A DNA stretch of 64,000 nucleotides from Microbacterium sp. Root166 (GTDB lineage Bacteria > Actinomycetota > Actinomycetes > Actinomycetales > Microbacteriaceae): NCBI RefSeq assembly GCF_001427145.1, contig NZ_LMGL01000002.1, positions 310,001-374,000 on the forward strand, given 5' to 3'. Below the pieces are notes generated by a model. The model had not been told where the DNA came from, made no database searches, and saw only the letters and a list, made by a program, of their open reading frames with translations. This document shows, piece after piece, positions 1-7,675 of this stretch (position 1 is its first letter; each line of letters starts with the position of its first letter). The position numbers and the translations under genes were made by a program.

Positions 1-534
1 CTCTCGCCCGACACCCCGGTCGACTTCGAGGGTGGCGAAGCCGATTACCTCGCCACGCACAAGGGCGTCTCGACCGCCCAGGCGCAGGAGATGCTCGACC
101 GTGTCACCGGCGTCGCCGCGCAGGCGGGTCTCGAGTACCGCTTCGACCTGCTCCAGCACACGAACACGGTCAAGGCGCACGAGCTGCTGCACTTCGCGAA
201 GGATCATGGTCGCCAGCACGAGCTGGCCGAGCGCCTGATGTCGGCGTACTTCACCGAGGGTCGCCACCTCGGCCAGGAGGACGAGCTCGTCGCCCTGGCC
301 GCCGATGTCGGACTCGACGCCGACGCCGCGCGCGAGGCGCTGCGCAGCGGCCGCTACCTCGACGCGGTGCGCGCCGACCAGGCTCAGGCCACGGCGTACG
401 GCATCAACGGCGTGCCGTTCTTCGTGATCGACGGGAAGTACGGCGTCTCGGGCGCCCAGCCCGCAGACGCCTTCGCGCAGATCGTCCGGCAGGTCTGGGC
501 CGAGCGCAGCGAGTCCGCCGTCGTCAGCGCCTGA
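1..534 (+). CDS. DsbA-family (FrnE-like) thiol oxidoreductase, 3' part
   Basis: The reading frame is open from the first base and ends with TGA at 532-534, so the 5' part lies outside the window. The visible 177 residues show the all-helical insertion and the returning thioredoxin-fold half of the DsbA/FrnE family: the helical stretch with NTVKAHELLHFAKDHG, then GINGVPFFVIDGKYGVSGAQ, where the cis-Pro of GVPFFVI packs against the active site in this family. The CXXC active site would be upstream and cannot be checked. No signal peptide can be assessed; FrnE-type members are usually cytosolic. A strong hairpin follows the stop. The family call is firm, the substrate unknown. Confidence 0.88.
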   Translation, partial: LSPDTPVDFEGGEADYLATHKGVSTAQAQEMLDRVTGVAAQAGLEYRFDLLQHTNTVKAHELLHFAKDHGRQHELAERLMSAYFTEGRHLGQEDELVALAADVGLDADAAREALRSGRYLDAVRADQAQATAYGINGVPFFVIDGKYGVSGAQPADAFAQIVRQVWAERSESAVVSA

Positions 535-550
535 CATCCCCTGACGCAAG

Positions 551-580
551 AGAGACCCGTCGCGCGAGCGACGGGTCTCT
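551..580. terminator. Bidirectional hairpin terminator
   Basis: A 12-bp perfect stem (551-562 with 569-580) around a 6-nt loop, followed by a short T-rich stretch. It lies between two convergent genes and can serve both. Confidence 0.8.
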
Positions 581-594
581 TCTCGTTCTGCGGG

Positions 595-1098
595 TCAGCG
601 GGGGAGGCTGCCCTCGATGACCTCGACGATGGCGGGGTCGTCCGGCTTCGTGTTCGGCCGGAACCGGTGCACCTCGCCTTCGGGCGTGATCACGAACTTC
701 TCGAAGTTCCACTGGATGCGTCCGGTGTTGCCCTCGACGTCATCGGCCTGCTTGAGCGCCTTGTAGAGCGGGGCGGCCTTGCCCCCGTTGACCTTCACCT
801 TGTCGAAGACCGGGAAGGACACGCCCCACGTGACCGAGCAGTACTCGAGGATCTCGTCCATCGAGCCGGGCTCCTGCCCCATGAACTGGTTGCAGGGGAA
901 CCCCAGCACGGTGAAGCCGCGATCGGCATAGGCCCGCTGCAGCTGCTCGAGCTGCTCGTACTGCGGCGTGAGGCCGCACTTCGACGCCACGTTCACGACG
1001 AGCACGACCTTGTCGGCGTAGTCGGCGAGTGTGGCGGAGCCGCCGTCGGCGGTCTGGAACGGGATGCTGCGCAGATCGATCGCGGTGGCCTCAGTCAT
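595..1098 (-). CDS. Glutathione peroxidase-family (thioredoxin-type) peroxidase
   Basis: 167 residues, full length for the GPx/BtuE family. The peroxidatic cysteine is Cys41 in VASKCGLTPQYEQL. The other family signatures are FPCNQF (Gln71) and QWNFEKF (Trp130, Asn131), which complete the catalytic tetrad. Cys87 in LEYCSVTWGVSFP sits where the resolving cysteine of two-Cys GPx-like enzymes lies, so thioredoxin is a likelier reductant than glutathione, which most actinobacteria lack. Role: reduction of hydroperoxides in the cytosol. The start ATG is preceded six bases upstream by TAGCCT, a -10-like hexamer, so the message may be leaderless. Convergent with the DsbA-family gene, divergent from dusB. 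Confidence 0.93.
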   Translation of the reverse strand: MTEATAIDLRSIPFQTADGGSATLADYADKVVLVVNVASKCGLTPQYEQLEQLQRAYADRGFTVLGFPCNQFMGQEPGSMDEILEYCSVTWGVSFPVFDKVKVNGGKAAPLYKALKQADDVEGNTGRIQWNFEKFVITPEGEVHRFRPNTKPDDPAIVEVIEGSLPR

Positions 1099-1104
1099 TC
1101 CCCC

Positions 1105-1110
1105 AGGCTA
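1105..1110 (-). promoter_or_regulatory. -10 element (TAGCCT), leaderless peroxidase gene
   Basis: On the minus strand TAGCCT ends six bases before the ATG at 1098, placing transcription start at or next to the start codon. Confidence 0.55.
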
Positions 1111-1184
1111 ATCGCTGGCGCATGGGCGAAGGCTGATCCACACACTTCCGACGTGCTGCGCTCGCTCAGCCCGAGTCTGGGACA

Positions 1185-2360
1185 ATGGACGACGTGACCA
1201 CCGCCCCCGTCCTCTCGCGCGCGCTGCGCATCGGACCCATCGAGCTCGATGCCCCGGTCGTGCTCGCGCCCATGGCGGGCATCACCAACACCGCCTTCCG
1301 CCGGCTCTGCCGCGAATACGGCGCCGGCCTGTACGTCAGCGAGATGATCACGTCGCGCGCACTCGTCGAGCGCAACGCCACCACGATGCGCCTGATCACG
1401 CACCACGAGTCCGAGACTCCGCGGTCGATCCAGCTCTACGGCGTCGACCCCGCCACCGTCGAGGGTGCCGTGCGCGTCCTCGTCGAAGAGGACCGGGCCG
1501 ATCACATCGATCTGAACTTCGGATGCCCCGTCCCCAAGGTCACCCGCAAGGGCGGCGGCGCCGCATTGCCGTGGAAGCTCGAGCTGTTCCGCGAGATCGT
1601 CACACGCGCCGCCCGAGCCGCCGGCGACATCCCGTTGACGGTCAAGATGCGCAAGGGCATCGACGTCGACCACCTCACCTACCTCGATGCCGGCCGCATC
1701 GCCGAGGATGCCGGCGTCGCCGCCGTGGCGCTCCACGCCCGCACCGCGGCCGAGTTCTACTCCGGTCACGCCGATTGGGACGCCATCGCGCAGCTCAAGC
1801 AGGCGGTCACGAGCGTGCCCGTGCTGGGCAACGGCGACATCTGGTCGGCCGAGGACGCAGTGCGCATGATGGCCGAGACGGGCTGCGACGGCGTGGTCGT
1901 CGGACGCGGATGCCTCGGCCGCCCGTGGCTGTTCGGCGACCTGGCCCGTGCCCTGGGCGGCCCGGACGCGGCATCCGGTCCGCCCGTCGACGCGACGCTC
2001 GGCTTCGTCGCCCAGGCGTTCCGCCGTCACGCCGAGCTGCTCATCGAGTTCTTCGAGGACGAAGTCCGCGGCTGCCGCGACATCCGCAAGCACGTCGCCT
2101 GGTACTTCAAGGGCTACCCGGTCGGCGGCGACACGCGCGCGCGACTGGCGACCGTGTCGAGCCTGGCCGAGATCGACGAACTGCTGGCCACCCTCGAGCT
2201 GGATGCGCCGTACCCCGGCGCTGCCGCCGAGGGCCAGCGGGGCCGTGCCGGCACGCCCAAGCGACCGGCTCTGCCCGACGGCTGGCTGGAATCCCGGGAT
2301 CTCGGAGCCGAGGCATCCTGCGCCCTCGCCGAAGCGGAACTGGACCACAGTGGCGGCTGA
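1185..2360 (+). CDS. dusB: tRNA-dihydrouridine synthase DusB
   Basis: 391 residues. FMN-dependent enzyme that reduces uridines in the tRNA D-loop. The N-terminal TIM barrel begins with VVLAPMAGITNTAFRRLCRE. The catalytic cysteine is Cys114 in DLNFGCPVPKV, followed by the RKGGGAAL loop, and phosphate-binding glycines appear in GNGDIWS and VVVGRGCLGRPW. The C-terminal helical RNA-binding domain contains RDIRKHVAWYFKGYP. The start is not settled: ATG 1185 or GTG 1194; GACAAT at 1181-1186 would suit a leaderless GTG. The 3' end overlaps dgt by 11 bases, so dusB-dgt-dnaG form one operon. Confidence 0.93.
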   Translation: MDDVTTAPVLSRALRIGPIELDAPVVLAPMAGITNTAFRRLCREYGAGLYVSEMITSRALVERNATTMRLITHHESETPRSIQLYGVDPATVEGAVRVLVEEDRADHIDLNFGCPVPKVTRKGGGAALPWKLELFREIVTRAARAAGDIPLTVKMRKGIDVDHLTYLDAGRIAEDAGVAAVALHARTAAEFYSGHADWDAIAQLKQAVTSVPVLGNGDIWSAEDAVRMMAETGCDGVVVGRGCLGRPWLFGDLARALGGPDAASGPPVDATLGFVAQAFRRHAELLIEFFEDEVRGCRDIRKHVAWYFKGYPVGGDTRARLATVSSLAEIDELLATLELDAPYPGAAAEGQRGRAGTPKRPALPDGWLESRDLGAEASCALAEAELDHSGG

Positions 2361-3690
2361 AGGCGCCGTGGCGATGGGCTTCGCCTCGGATCGCCCATCC
2401 GGCTATGACGACGCGGATGCCGCGCGCTGGCACTCCGAGCACCACAGGTCCACTCGTGACGACTTCGCCCGCGACCGTGCGCGCGTGCTTCACTCGGCGG
2501 CGCTGCGGCGGCTGGCGGCCAAGACCCAGGTCCTGAGCCCCGCGAGCCCGGCGGACTTCGCCCGCAACCGGCTCACCCACTCGCTCGAGGTCGCGCAGGT
2601 GGGCCGCGAGCTCGCCACCGCGCTGCGCCTCGCCCCCGACGTGGTCGACACCGCGTGCCTCAGCCACGACCTCGGGCACCCGCCGTTCGGCCACAACGGC
2701 GAGCGCGCGATGAACGAATGGGCCGAAGACATCGGCGGGTTCGAGGGCAACGCCCAGACTCTGCGCATCATCAGCCGACTCGAGCCGAAGGTCGTCGGCG
2801 ACGACGGCCGGAGCTTCGGGCTGAACCTCACCCGCGCGAGCCTCGATGCCACCTGCAAGTACCCCTGGACCGCGGCGCATCCGTTGCCGGACCCGGGGGG
2901 CCGGCTCAAGTTCGGGGTGTACCCCGACGACGAAGAGGTCTTCCACTGGATGCGCGCCGGCGCTCCGGGCCGGGTCCGCTGCATCGAGGCGGAGGTCATG
3001 GACCTCTCGGACGACATCGCGTACTCGGTGCACGACTTCGAGGACGCCGTGGTCAACGGCTATCTCGACCCTGCTCGGCTGGCCGACGTCGGCGAGCATC
3101 AGGCGCTGCTGACGGCGATCCAGTCCTGGGTCGGGTTCGACTTCGCCCGGGACGAGCTCGAGGACGCGCTGTACCGGCTCATGCGGATGCCGGAATGGAT
3201 CCAGTCCTTCGACGGTACGCGCGCCTCGCTCGCCCGTCTCAAGAACCTCACGTCCGATCTCATCGGCCGCTTCGCGCGCGCGGCGACGACGGCGACGCGC
3301 GAGGCGTACGCTACGTCGGTGCTCACCCGCTACCGCGCCCACGTCGTCGTGCCCCGCGTGGTCGAAGCCGAGATGGCGGTGCTCAAGGGCATCATCGGCG
3401 CGACCGTCGTCTCCATCGAAGGGCGCAAGGATCTCTACAAGGAGCAGCGCCGGGTGCTCAAGCGCCTGGCGACGGCCCTGTGGGAGCGCCCGGAGGCACT
3501 CGACGCCCTCCACGCCGAGGATTTCGCGGCAGCAGAGACCTACGCCGCGCGCCGGCGCGTCGTCGTCGATCAGGTCGCGAGCCTGACCGACCAGCATGCG
3601 ATCGCCTGGCACGGGCGCCTCGTGGGCGAGCTGGATGCCGCGTCCCTCGGGATCTGGACTCCGGGCGCGCGCCTGCGCGAGGCCCTCTGA
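2350..3690 (+). CDS. dgt: Deoxyguanosinetriphosphate triphosphohydrolase (dNTPase)
   Basis: 446 residues from GTG 2350; ATG 2374 is an alternative start. HD-domain enzyme that removes triphosphate from dGTP (or other dNTPs) and so shapes the dNTP pool. Visible motifs are FARNRLTHSLEVAQVGREL, with the metal-binding His77, and CLSHDLGHPPFGHNGE, with the His-Asp pair at 106-107. Both are the diagnostic blocks of the Dgt family. The order dusB-dgt-dnaG is widespread in actinobacteria, and the gene overlaps dusB (11 nt) and dnaG (1 nt, TGATG), so translation is coupled. Confidence 0.93.
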   Translation: MAAEGAVAMGFASDRPSGYDDADAARWHSEHHRSTRDDFARDRARVLHSAALRRLAAKTQVLSPASPADFARNRLTHSLEVAQVGRELATALRLAPDVVDTACLSHDLGHPPFGHNGERAMNEWAEDIGGFEGNAQTLRIISRLEPKVVGDDGRSFGLNLTRASLDATCKYPWTAAHPLPDPGGRLKFGVYPDDEEVFHWMRAGAPGRVRCIEAEVMDLSDDIAYSVHDFEDAVVNGYLDPARLADVGEHQALLTAIQSWVGFDFARDELEDALYRLMRMPEWIQSFDGTRASLARLKNLTSDLIGRFARAATTATREAYATSVLTRYRAHVVVPRVVEAEMAVLKGIIGATVVSIEGRKDLYKEQRRVLKRLATALWERPEALDALHAEDFAAAETYAARRRVVVDQVASLTDQHAIAWHGRLVGELDAASLGIWTPGARLREAL

Positions 3691-5546
3691 TGGCGGGGCG
3701 CATCCGGCAGGCGGACGTCGAAGAGGTCAAGGCTCGGACGAACATCGCCGACATCATCGGCGAGCGCGTGGCGCTGAAGAACGCCGGAGTCGGCGCGATG
3801 AAGGGGCTGTGCCCGTTCCACGACGAGCGCAGCCCGAGCTTCAACGTCCGGGCCCAGGCGGGTTTCTACCACTGCTTCGGCTGCGGCGAGTCGGGCGACG
3901 TGTACTCGTTCCTCACCAAGATGGACCACGTCTCGTTCACCGAGGCCGTCGAGAAGCTCGCCGGGCGCATCGGCTTCACCCTGCACTACGAAGACGGGGG
4001 AGCTGCCCCCGAGCACACCGGTCGCACCCGCTTGTTCGCCGCCAACGCCGCCGCCGCCGAGTTCTTCCGCAGTCAGCTCGCGAGCGGCGAGGCCGACATC
4101 GCGCGACGGTTCCTGGGGGAGCGCGGGTTCGATGCCGGCGCGGCCGCGCACTTCGGCGTCGGCTACGCCCCGAAGGGCTGGTCGGGGATGCACGAGGCCC
4201 TCAAGGCGCAGGGGTTCACCGACGAAGAGCTGACGACATCGGGCCTGGTGTCGCAGGGCCAGCGTGGCGTGTACGACCGCTTCCGCGGCCGGGTCGTCTG
4301 GCCGATCCGCGACGTCACGGGGCAGGTCATCGGCTTCGGCGCGCGGCGCCTCTTCGAGGACGACAAGGGCCCGAAGTACCTCAACACCCCCGAGACCACG
4401 ATCTACAAGAAGGCGCAGGTGCTGTACGGCCTCGACCTGGCCAAGCGCGACATCTCGCGCGAGCACCGCGTCGTCGTCGTCGAGGGGTACACCGACGTCA
4501 TGGCGTGCCACCTGGCCGGGATCACGACCGCCATCGCGACGTGCGGTACGGCATTCGGCTCGGACCACATCACCGTGCTGCGACGCGTCATGGGCGACGA
4601 TTCGACCGCCGGCGAGGTGGTCTTCACCTTCGATCCGGATGCCGCGGGCCAGAAGGCCGCGCTCCGCGCCTTCGCCGATGCCAAGCGGTTCAACGCGCAG
4701 ACCTACGTCGCCACCGGGCCCGAAGGCCTCGATCCCTGCGATCTGCGCCTGAAGCGCGGGGACAACGCGGTGCGCGCACTGATGGAGGCCAAGGTGCCGA
4801 TGGTCGAGTTCGTCCTCGACCAGCGCATCGCGGGCTACGACCTCGCCAGCGTCGAAGGCCGCGTCGGCGCCCTGCGCGCCTCGGCGCCCGTCGTCGCCGA
4901 GCTCCGCGACGCACTCCTTCAGCCGGAGTACGTGCGCGTGCTGGCACGCCGGCTCGGCATGGACACCGAGGACGTCCGTCGCGAGGTCGAGCGTGCGGGC
5001 CGCGCGGGGGCGGGCAAGCGCGAGGGCACTCCGGCACCCGCCGCGCCCGATCTCTCGGAGGGCGAGCCGCTCGTCCGAGTGACGATCTCGTCGCTTCCGC
5101 GCACCGCCGAAGTGACCCTCGAGCGCGACGCCCTCATGGGATTCCTCCAGTTCGGTCACCGACTGGATGCCGCGCTCGTCGCGCGCGCGGTGGAGCTTCC
5201 GTTCCGCCATCCCGCCCTCGAGGCGGTTCGGGCGGCGGTGCAGCAGGCTCCCGACATGCAGCGACCCGGCTGGGCGATGGATGCGGTGGGGACCGTGCGC
5301 GAGCCGTACCGGTCTCTGGCGGCGGAGCTGCTCGCGGCGGACTTCCCGGCGCTCGGCGATGCCGAGGCGCTCTCGTCGACGACAGACCTGGCGCGGCGGC
5401 TCGTCGTCCGGGCCCTGGACAACCAGAAGAACGAGCTGCTCGGCGCGATCCAGCGCGTGCCGGCGGCGTCGGAAGAGGGCCGGACGATCCGGCTGCGGCT
5501 GCGCGAGCTCGACGCGGAGCGCCAGCGACAGAGCTCCGACGCCTGA
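3690..5546 (+). CDS. dnaG: DNA primase DnaG
   Basis: 618 residues. Synthesises RNA primers at the replication fork. The CHC2 zinc-binding domain is at the N-terminus: Cys41 and His44 in CPFHDERSPSF, then Cys62 and Cys65 in HCFGCGESGDV. The core and TOPRIM domain follow, with VVVVEGYTDVMACH near residue 263 and FDPDAAGQKAALRAF near 310. The C-terminal helicase-binding part is variable, as is usual. ATG shares its A with the dgt stop codon. No unusual residue was noticed. Confidence 0.97.
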   Translation: MAGRIRQADVEEVKARTNIADIIGERVALKNAGVGAMKGLCPFHDERSPSFNVRAQAGFYHCFGCGESGDVYSFLTKMDHVSFTEAVEKLAGRIGFTLHYEDGGAAPEHTGRTRLFAANAAAAEFFRSQLASGEADIARRFLGERGFDAGAAAHFGVGYAPKGWSGMHEALKAQGFTDEELTTSGLVSQGQRGVYDRFRGRVVWPIRDVTGQVIGFGARRLFEDDKGPKYLNTPETTIYKKAQVLYGLDLAKRDISREHRVVVVEGYTDVMACHLAGITTAIATCGTAFGSDHITVLRRVMGDDSTAGEVVFTFDPDAAGQKAALRAFADAKRFNAQTYVATGPEGLDPCDLRLKRGDNAVRALMEAKVPMVEFVLDQRIAGYDLASVEGRVGALRASAPVVAELRDALLQPEYVRVLARRLGMDTEDVRREVERAGRAGAGKREGTPAPAAPDLSEGEPLVRVTISSLPRTAEVTLERDALMGFLQFGHRLDAALVARAVELPFRHPALEAVRAAVQQAPDMQRPGWAMDAVGTVREPYRSLAAELLAADFPALGDAEALSSTTDLARRLVVRALDNQKNELLGAIQRVPAASEEGRTIRLRLRELDAERQRQSSDA

Positions 5547-5605
5547 GGCATCGAACAGGTCGGTCGTCGCTGGCGGCTGAGGCGCCGGCACGGCAGGATG
5601 AGGTC

Positions 5606-6394
5606 ATGGCTCGACGAAGAGACGCCGACGTGGCGATCCGCTGCACCGACCTCTCCCTCTCACGCGCGGGACGGAGCGGTCATCCGCAGCGCGTCGTCGA
5701 CGGCGTCTCGTTCACGCTCGCCCATGGCTCTGCCCTCGCGGTCATGGGACCGACCGGATCGGGCAAGTCGAGCCTCGCGGCGATTCTGGCAGCTGCCGAT
5801 GACGACGGTCTGTCGGTCATCGGCGGCGACGCGCTGGTCGAAGGCATCAGTGTCCGGCATCCGGGCCGCCGCCGGCGCGAGCTGGTCTACATGACCGGTC
5901 ACCTCAGCCAGACCGCCGGGGCGAACCTTCCCGCGCGCATGACGGTGTCGGAGGTGATCGGCGAGCCGATCACGAGCCGCGACCGCCGGGTGAGCGCACG
6001 TGCACTCTCCGTTCGCGTCGCGACGCTGCTCGACGAGCTGATGCTGCCGCTCGGCTCGGCGGCCAAGTACCCCTACGAGCTCAGCGCGGGCATGCGTCAG
6101 CGTGTCGCGCTCGCGCGCGCGCTCATGCTGCAGCCGCGACTGCTGGTCGGCGACGAGCCGTTCGCGAAGATGGACATCGAGGTGCGCAAGGCGGCGCTTG
6201 AGGCCATCCTGCGGCGCCAGCGCGAGTACGGGATGTCGGCGCTCATCGTGACGAACCAGCCGGAGGTCGTCCGGGAGTTCGACGCCGATGTGCTGATCCT
6301 CCGCGGCGGGCACGCGATCGCGTACGGCCACGGCACGAACGACCTGCTCTGGACCCCGGGGGCCGAGGCCGACCGCCGTCTGGTCGCCACCTGA
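5606..6394 (+). CDS. ABC transporter ATP-binding protein (oligopeptide-type), orphan
   Basis: 262 residues. A complete nucleotide-binding domain: Walker A GPTGSGKSS at 48-56, signature ELSAGMRQRVALARAL around 159-172 (LSAGM in place of the usual LSGGQ), Walker B LLVGDEPF at 179-186. General shape and signature resemble the Dpp/Opp ATPases, including the long insert between Walker A and the signature. No permease or binding protein lies beside it, so it either serves a transporter encoded elsewhere or acts in a non-transport role. It starts 59 bases after dnaG and ends 63 bases before tRNA-Asn. Substrate unknown. Confidence 0.85.
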   Translation: MARRRDADVAIRCTDLSLSRAGRSGHPQRVVDGVSFTLAHGSALAVMGPTGSGKSSLAAILAAADDDGLSVIGGDALVEGISVRHPGRRRRELVYMTGHLSQTAGANLPARMTVSEVIGEPITSRDRRVSARALSVRVATLLDELMLPLGSAAKYPYELSAGMRQRVALARALMLQPRLLVGDEPFAKMDIEVRKAALEAILRRQREYGMSALIVTNQPEVVREFDADVLILRGGHAIAYGHGTNDLLWTPGAEADRRLVAT

Positions 6395-6457
6395 GGTCAC
6401 GAGCACACCTCACCGTTTGCTAATATGGTGTGGTTGCCTGCGCGAGCGGGACAGCAT

Positions 6458-6530
6458 TCCTCCATAGCTCAATTGGCAGAGCAATCGGCTGTTAACCGAT
6501 AGGTTCTTGGTTCGAGTCCAAGTGGGGGAG
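6458..6530 (+). tRNA. tRNA-Asn (anticodon GTT)
   Basis: 73 nt with a complete cloverleaf: acceptor 6458-6464 pairs with 6523-6529 (one T-G wobble), anticodon loop CTGTTAA, T-arm loop TTCGAGT, discriminator G. CCA is not encoded. A TAATAT hexamer at 6421-6426 is a plausible -10 for a short 5' leader. Confidence 0.96.
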
Positions 6531-6532
6531 CT

Positions 6533-6565
6533 GAACGGCCTCTGGGCTCCACCCCGGGGCCGTTC
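6533..6565 (+). terminator. Terminator after tRNA-Asn
   Basis: GAACGGCC at 6533-6540 pairs with GGCCGTTC at 6558-6565 across a 17-nt loop that can itself fold; TTCATTT follows. Confidence 0.65.
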
Positions 6566-6621
6566 TTCATTTCCCGGGAATGCCGTCTTCCACGATCCGG
6601 ATGCACACGGGCCCCACGCCG

Positions 6622-6649
6622 AGAGACCGACACTTTCGTGTCGGTCTCT
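6622..6649. terminator. Strong hairpin terminator
   Basis: A 12-bp perfect stem (6622-6633 with 6638-6649) with a TTTC tetraloop, followed by TTTC. It insulates the accessory operon that starts at 6715 from the tRNA transcription unit. Confidence 0.8.
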
Positions 6650-6693
6650 TTCGCTGTGCCCGAAAAGCAGTGGAAGGTCTTCCCCTCGCTTAA

Positions 6694-6710
6694 TTACTCA
6701 ACTAGAGTAA
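6694..6710. promoter_or_regulatory. Palindromic operator over the -10 of the accessory operon
   Basis: TTACTC-AACTA-GAGTAA is a 6+6 inverted repeat in an AT-rich island just before the ATG at 6715. TAGAGT (6703-6708), inside it, is spaced as a -10 for a leaderless transcript. A repressor bound here would block RNA polymerase. The best candidate regulator is the NrtR-like protein encoded last in the operon; that link is inference. Confidence 0.6.
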
Positions 6711-6714
6711 AAGC

Positions 6715-7635
6715 ATGACCCCGATCACCGCAGCCGCAGCGATCCGAGCGATACGAGCCGCTCGCACCGCGCGCGATCTCTTCGACGGACGCCTCGGGGA
6801 TGCTGCCGCTGCGCGCCGCAGCTACCGCGCTCTGGTCGCCCTGATCCATCCTGATCTCGCCGCGGCGAATCGCATCGATCCGGCGGACGCGGTCGATGCG
6901 ACCGCCCGATTGAACCAGCTCTTCGAGCAGTGGCGAGATCAGGATGCCAAGCCGCAGCCTGCCGAGCCGCACGTGGTGGGCGATCACGGCACGTACGTCC
7001 TGCGTACGCGCGTACGCAGGGCTGATCGGATCAGCACCTACGGCACCGACCGTCGCGACATCAGCGTGGCCGTCTCCCGTGCCCAGCCCCGCGCCACCGA
7101 TGCCGTGTTGCAGGCGGCGCGGGCGCTGGGTGCGCAGGGACTCGGCGCTTTCGGACCCGACATCGTCGACCGCGGTCAGGTCGACGGCCGCGCATGGGTG
7201 GCGTACCGGATCCCGGCCGGGCTGCACAGTCTCCGCGAGGTCCGAGCGGCGTACCCCCGCGGCCTGGACGGACGTGACTGGGCATGGATGGTCCGCCGGA
7301 TCCTCATGGCAGTGGCCGCCGCGGACGGCGCGCACGCCGACGTCGGGCTCGACACCGTCCTCATTCAGCCGGAGCAGCACGGCGTGATGCTCACCGGATG
7401 GGGCGGTGCCGGCATCCCACCCCTCCTCGCCCACGGTGAGCCAGCGCTCAACGGTCCCGACATCGCCGGGCTCTTCGACGCGATGCTCCACCCGGGCGAA
7501 ACCCGCCAGCGCGAGTTCGCCGCTTCTGCGGTGACACTGCCACCCCGGCGCTGGCTCGCCGAATACGACCTCCTGCTGCGCCACCTGTACGGCGCCCGCA
7601 GGCATCGTCCGTTCTCACTCCCGAGGACGGCGTAA
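6715..7635 (+). CDS. J-domain-like / degenerate protein kinase fusion protein
   Basis: 306 residues. Residues about 20-75 resemble a J domain: SYRALVALIHPDLAAANR carries the HPD tripeptide (45-47) between two helices. The rest resembles a kinase fold with most catalytic residues lost: a beta-rich N-lobe (92-125), a hinge-like stretch near 160-180, then HADVGLDTVLI (207-217) where a kinase has its HxD...N catalytic loop, and GWG (228-230) where it has DFG. The asparagine and the metal-binding aspartate are missing, so phosphotransfer is doubtful. Possible role: an adaptor that recruits a chaperone or presents a client. First gene of a four-gene operon, probably leaderless. Confidence 0.6.
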   Translation: MTPITAAAAIRAIRAARTARDLFDGRLGDAAAARRSYRALVALIHPDLAAANRIDPADAVDATARLNQLFEQWRDQDAKPQPAEPHVVGDHGTYVLRTRVRRADRISTYGTDRRDISVAVSRAQPRATDAVLQAARALGAQGLGAFGPDIVDRGQVDGRAWVAYRIPAGLHSLREVRAAYPRGLDGRDWAWMVRRILMAVAAADGAHADVGLDTVLIQPEQHGVMLTGWGGAGIPPLLAHGEPALNGPDIAGLFDAMLHPGETRQREFAASAVTLPPRRWLAEYDLLLRHLYGARRHRPFSLPRTA

Positions 7636-7675
7636 AACACGGGCCGTGGAGCGGCCCCGACGAGAGGAGCCCATC

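Noticed and set aside
2655..5546. Long open frame upstream of dnaG as part of the gene
   Set aside because: The part before 3690 is an Arg/Pro/Gly-rich out-of-frame reading of dgt. The same holds for long frames opposite dgt, dnaG, fabH, aceE, glnE, sucB and gyrase genes, which arise from G/C-rich third positions.
6395..6714. An integration site or mobile element beside tRNA-Asn
   Set aside because: No integrase, no duplicated tRNA 3' end and no direct repeat were found within reach; only two terminators and the operator are visible.
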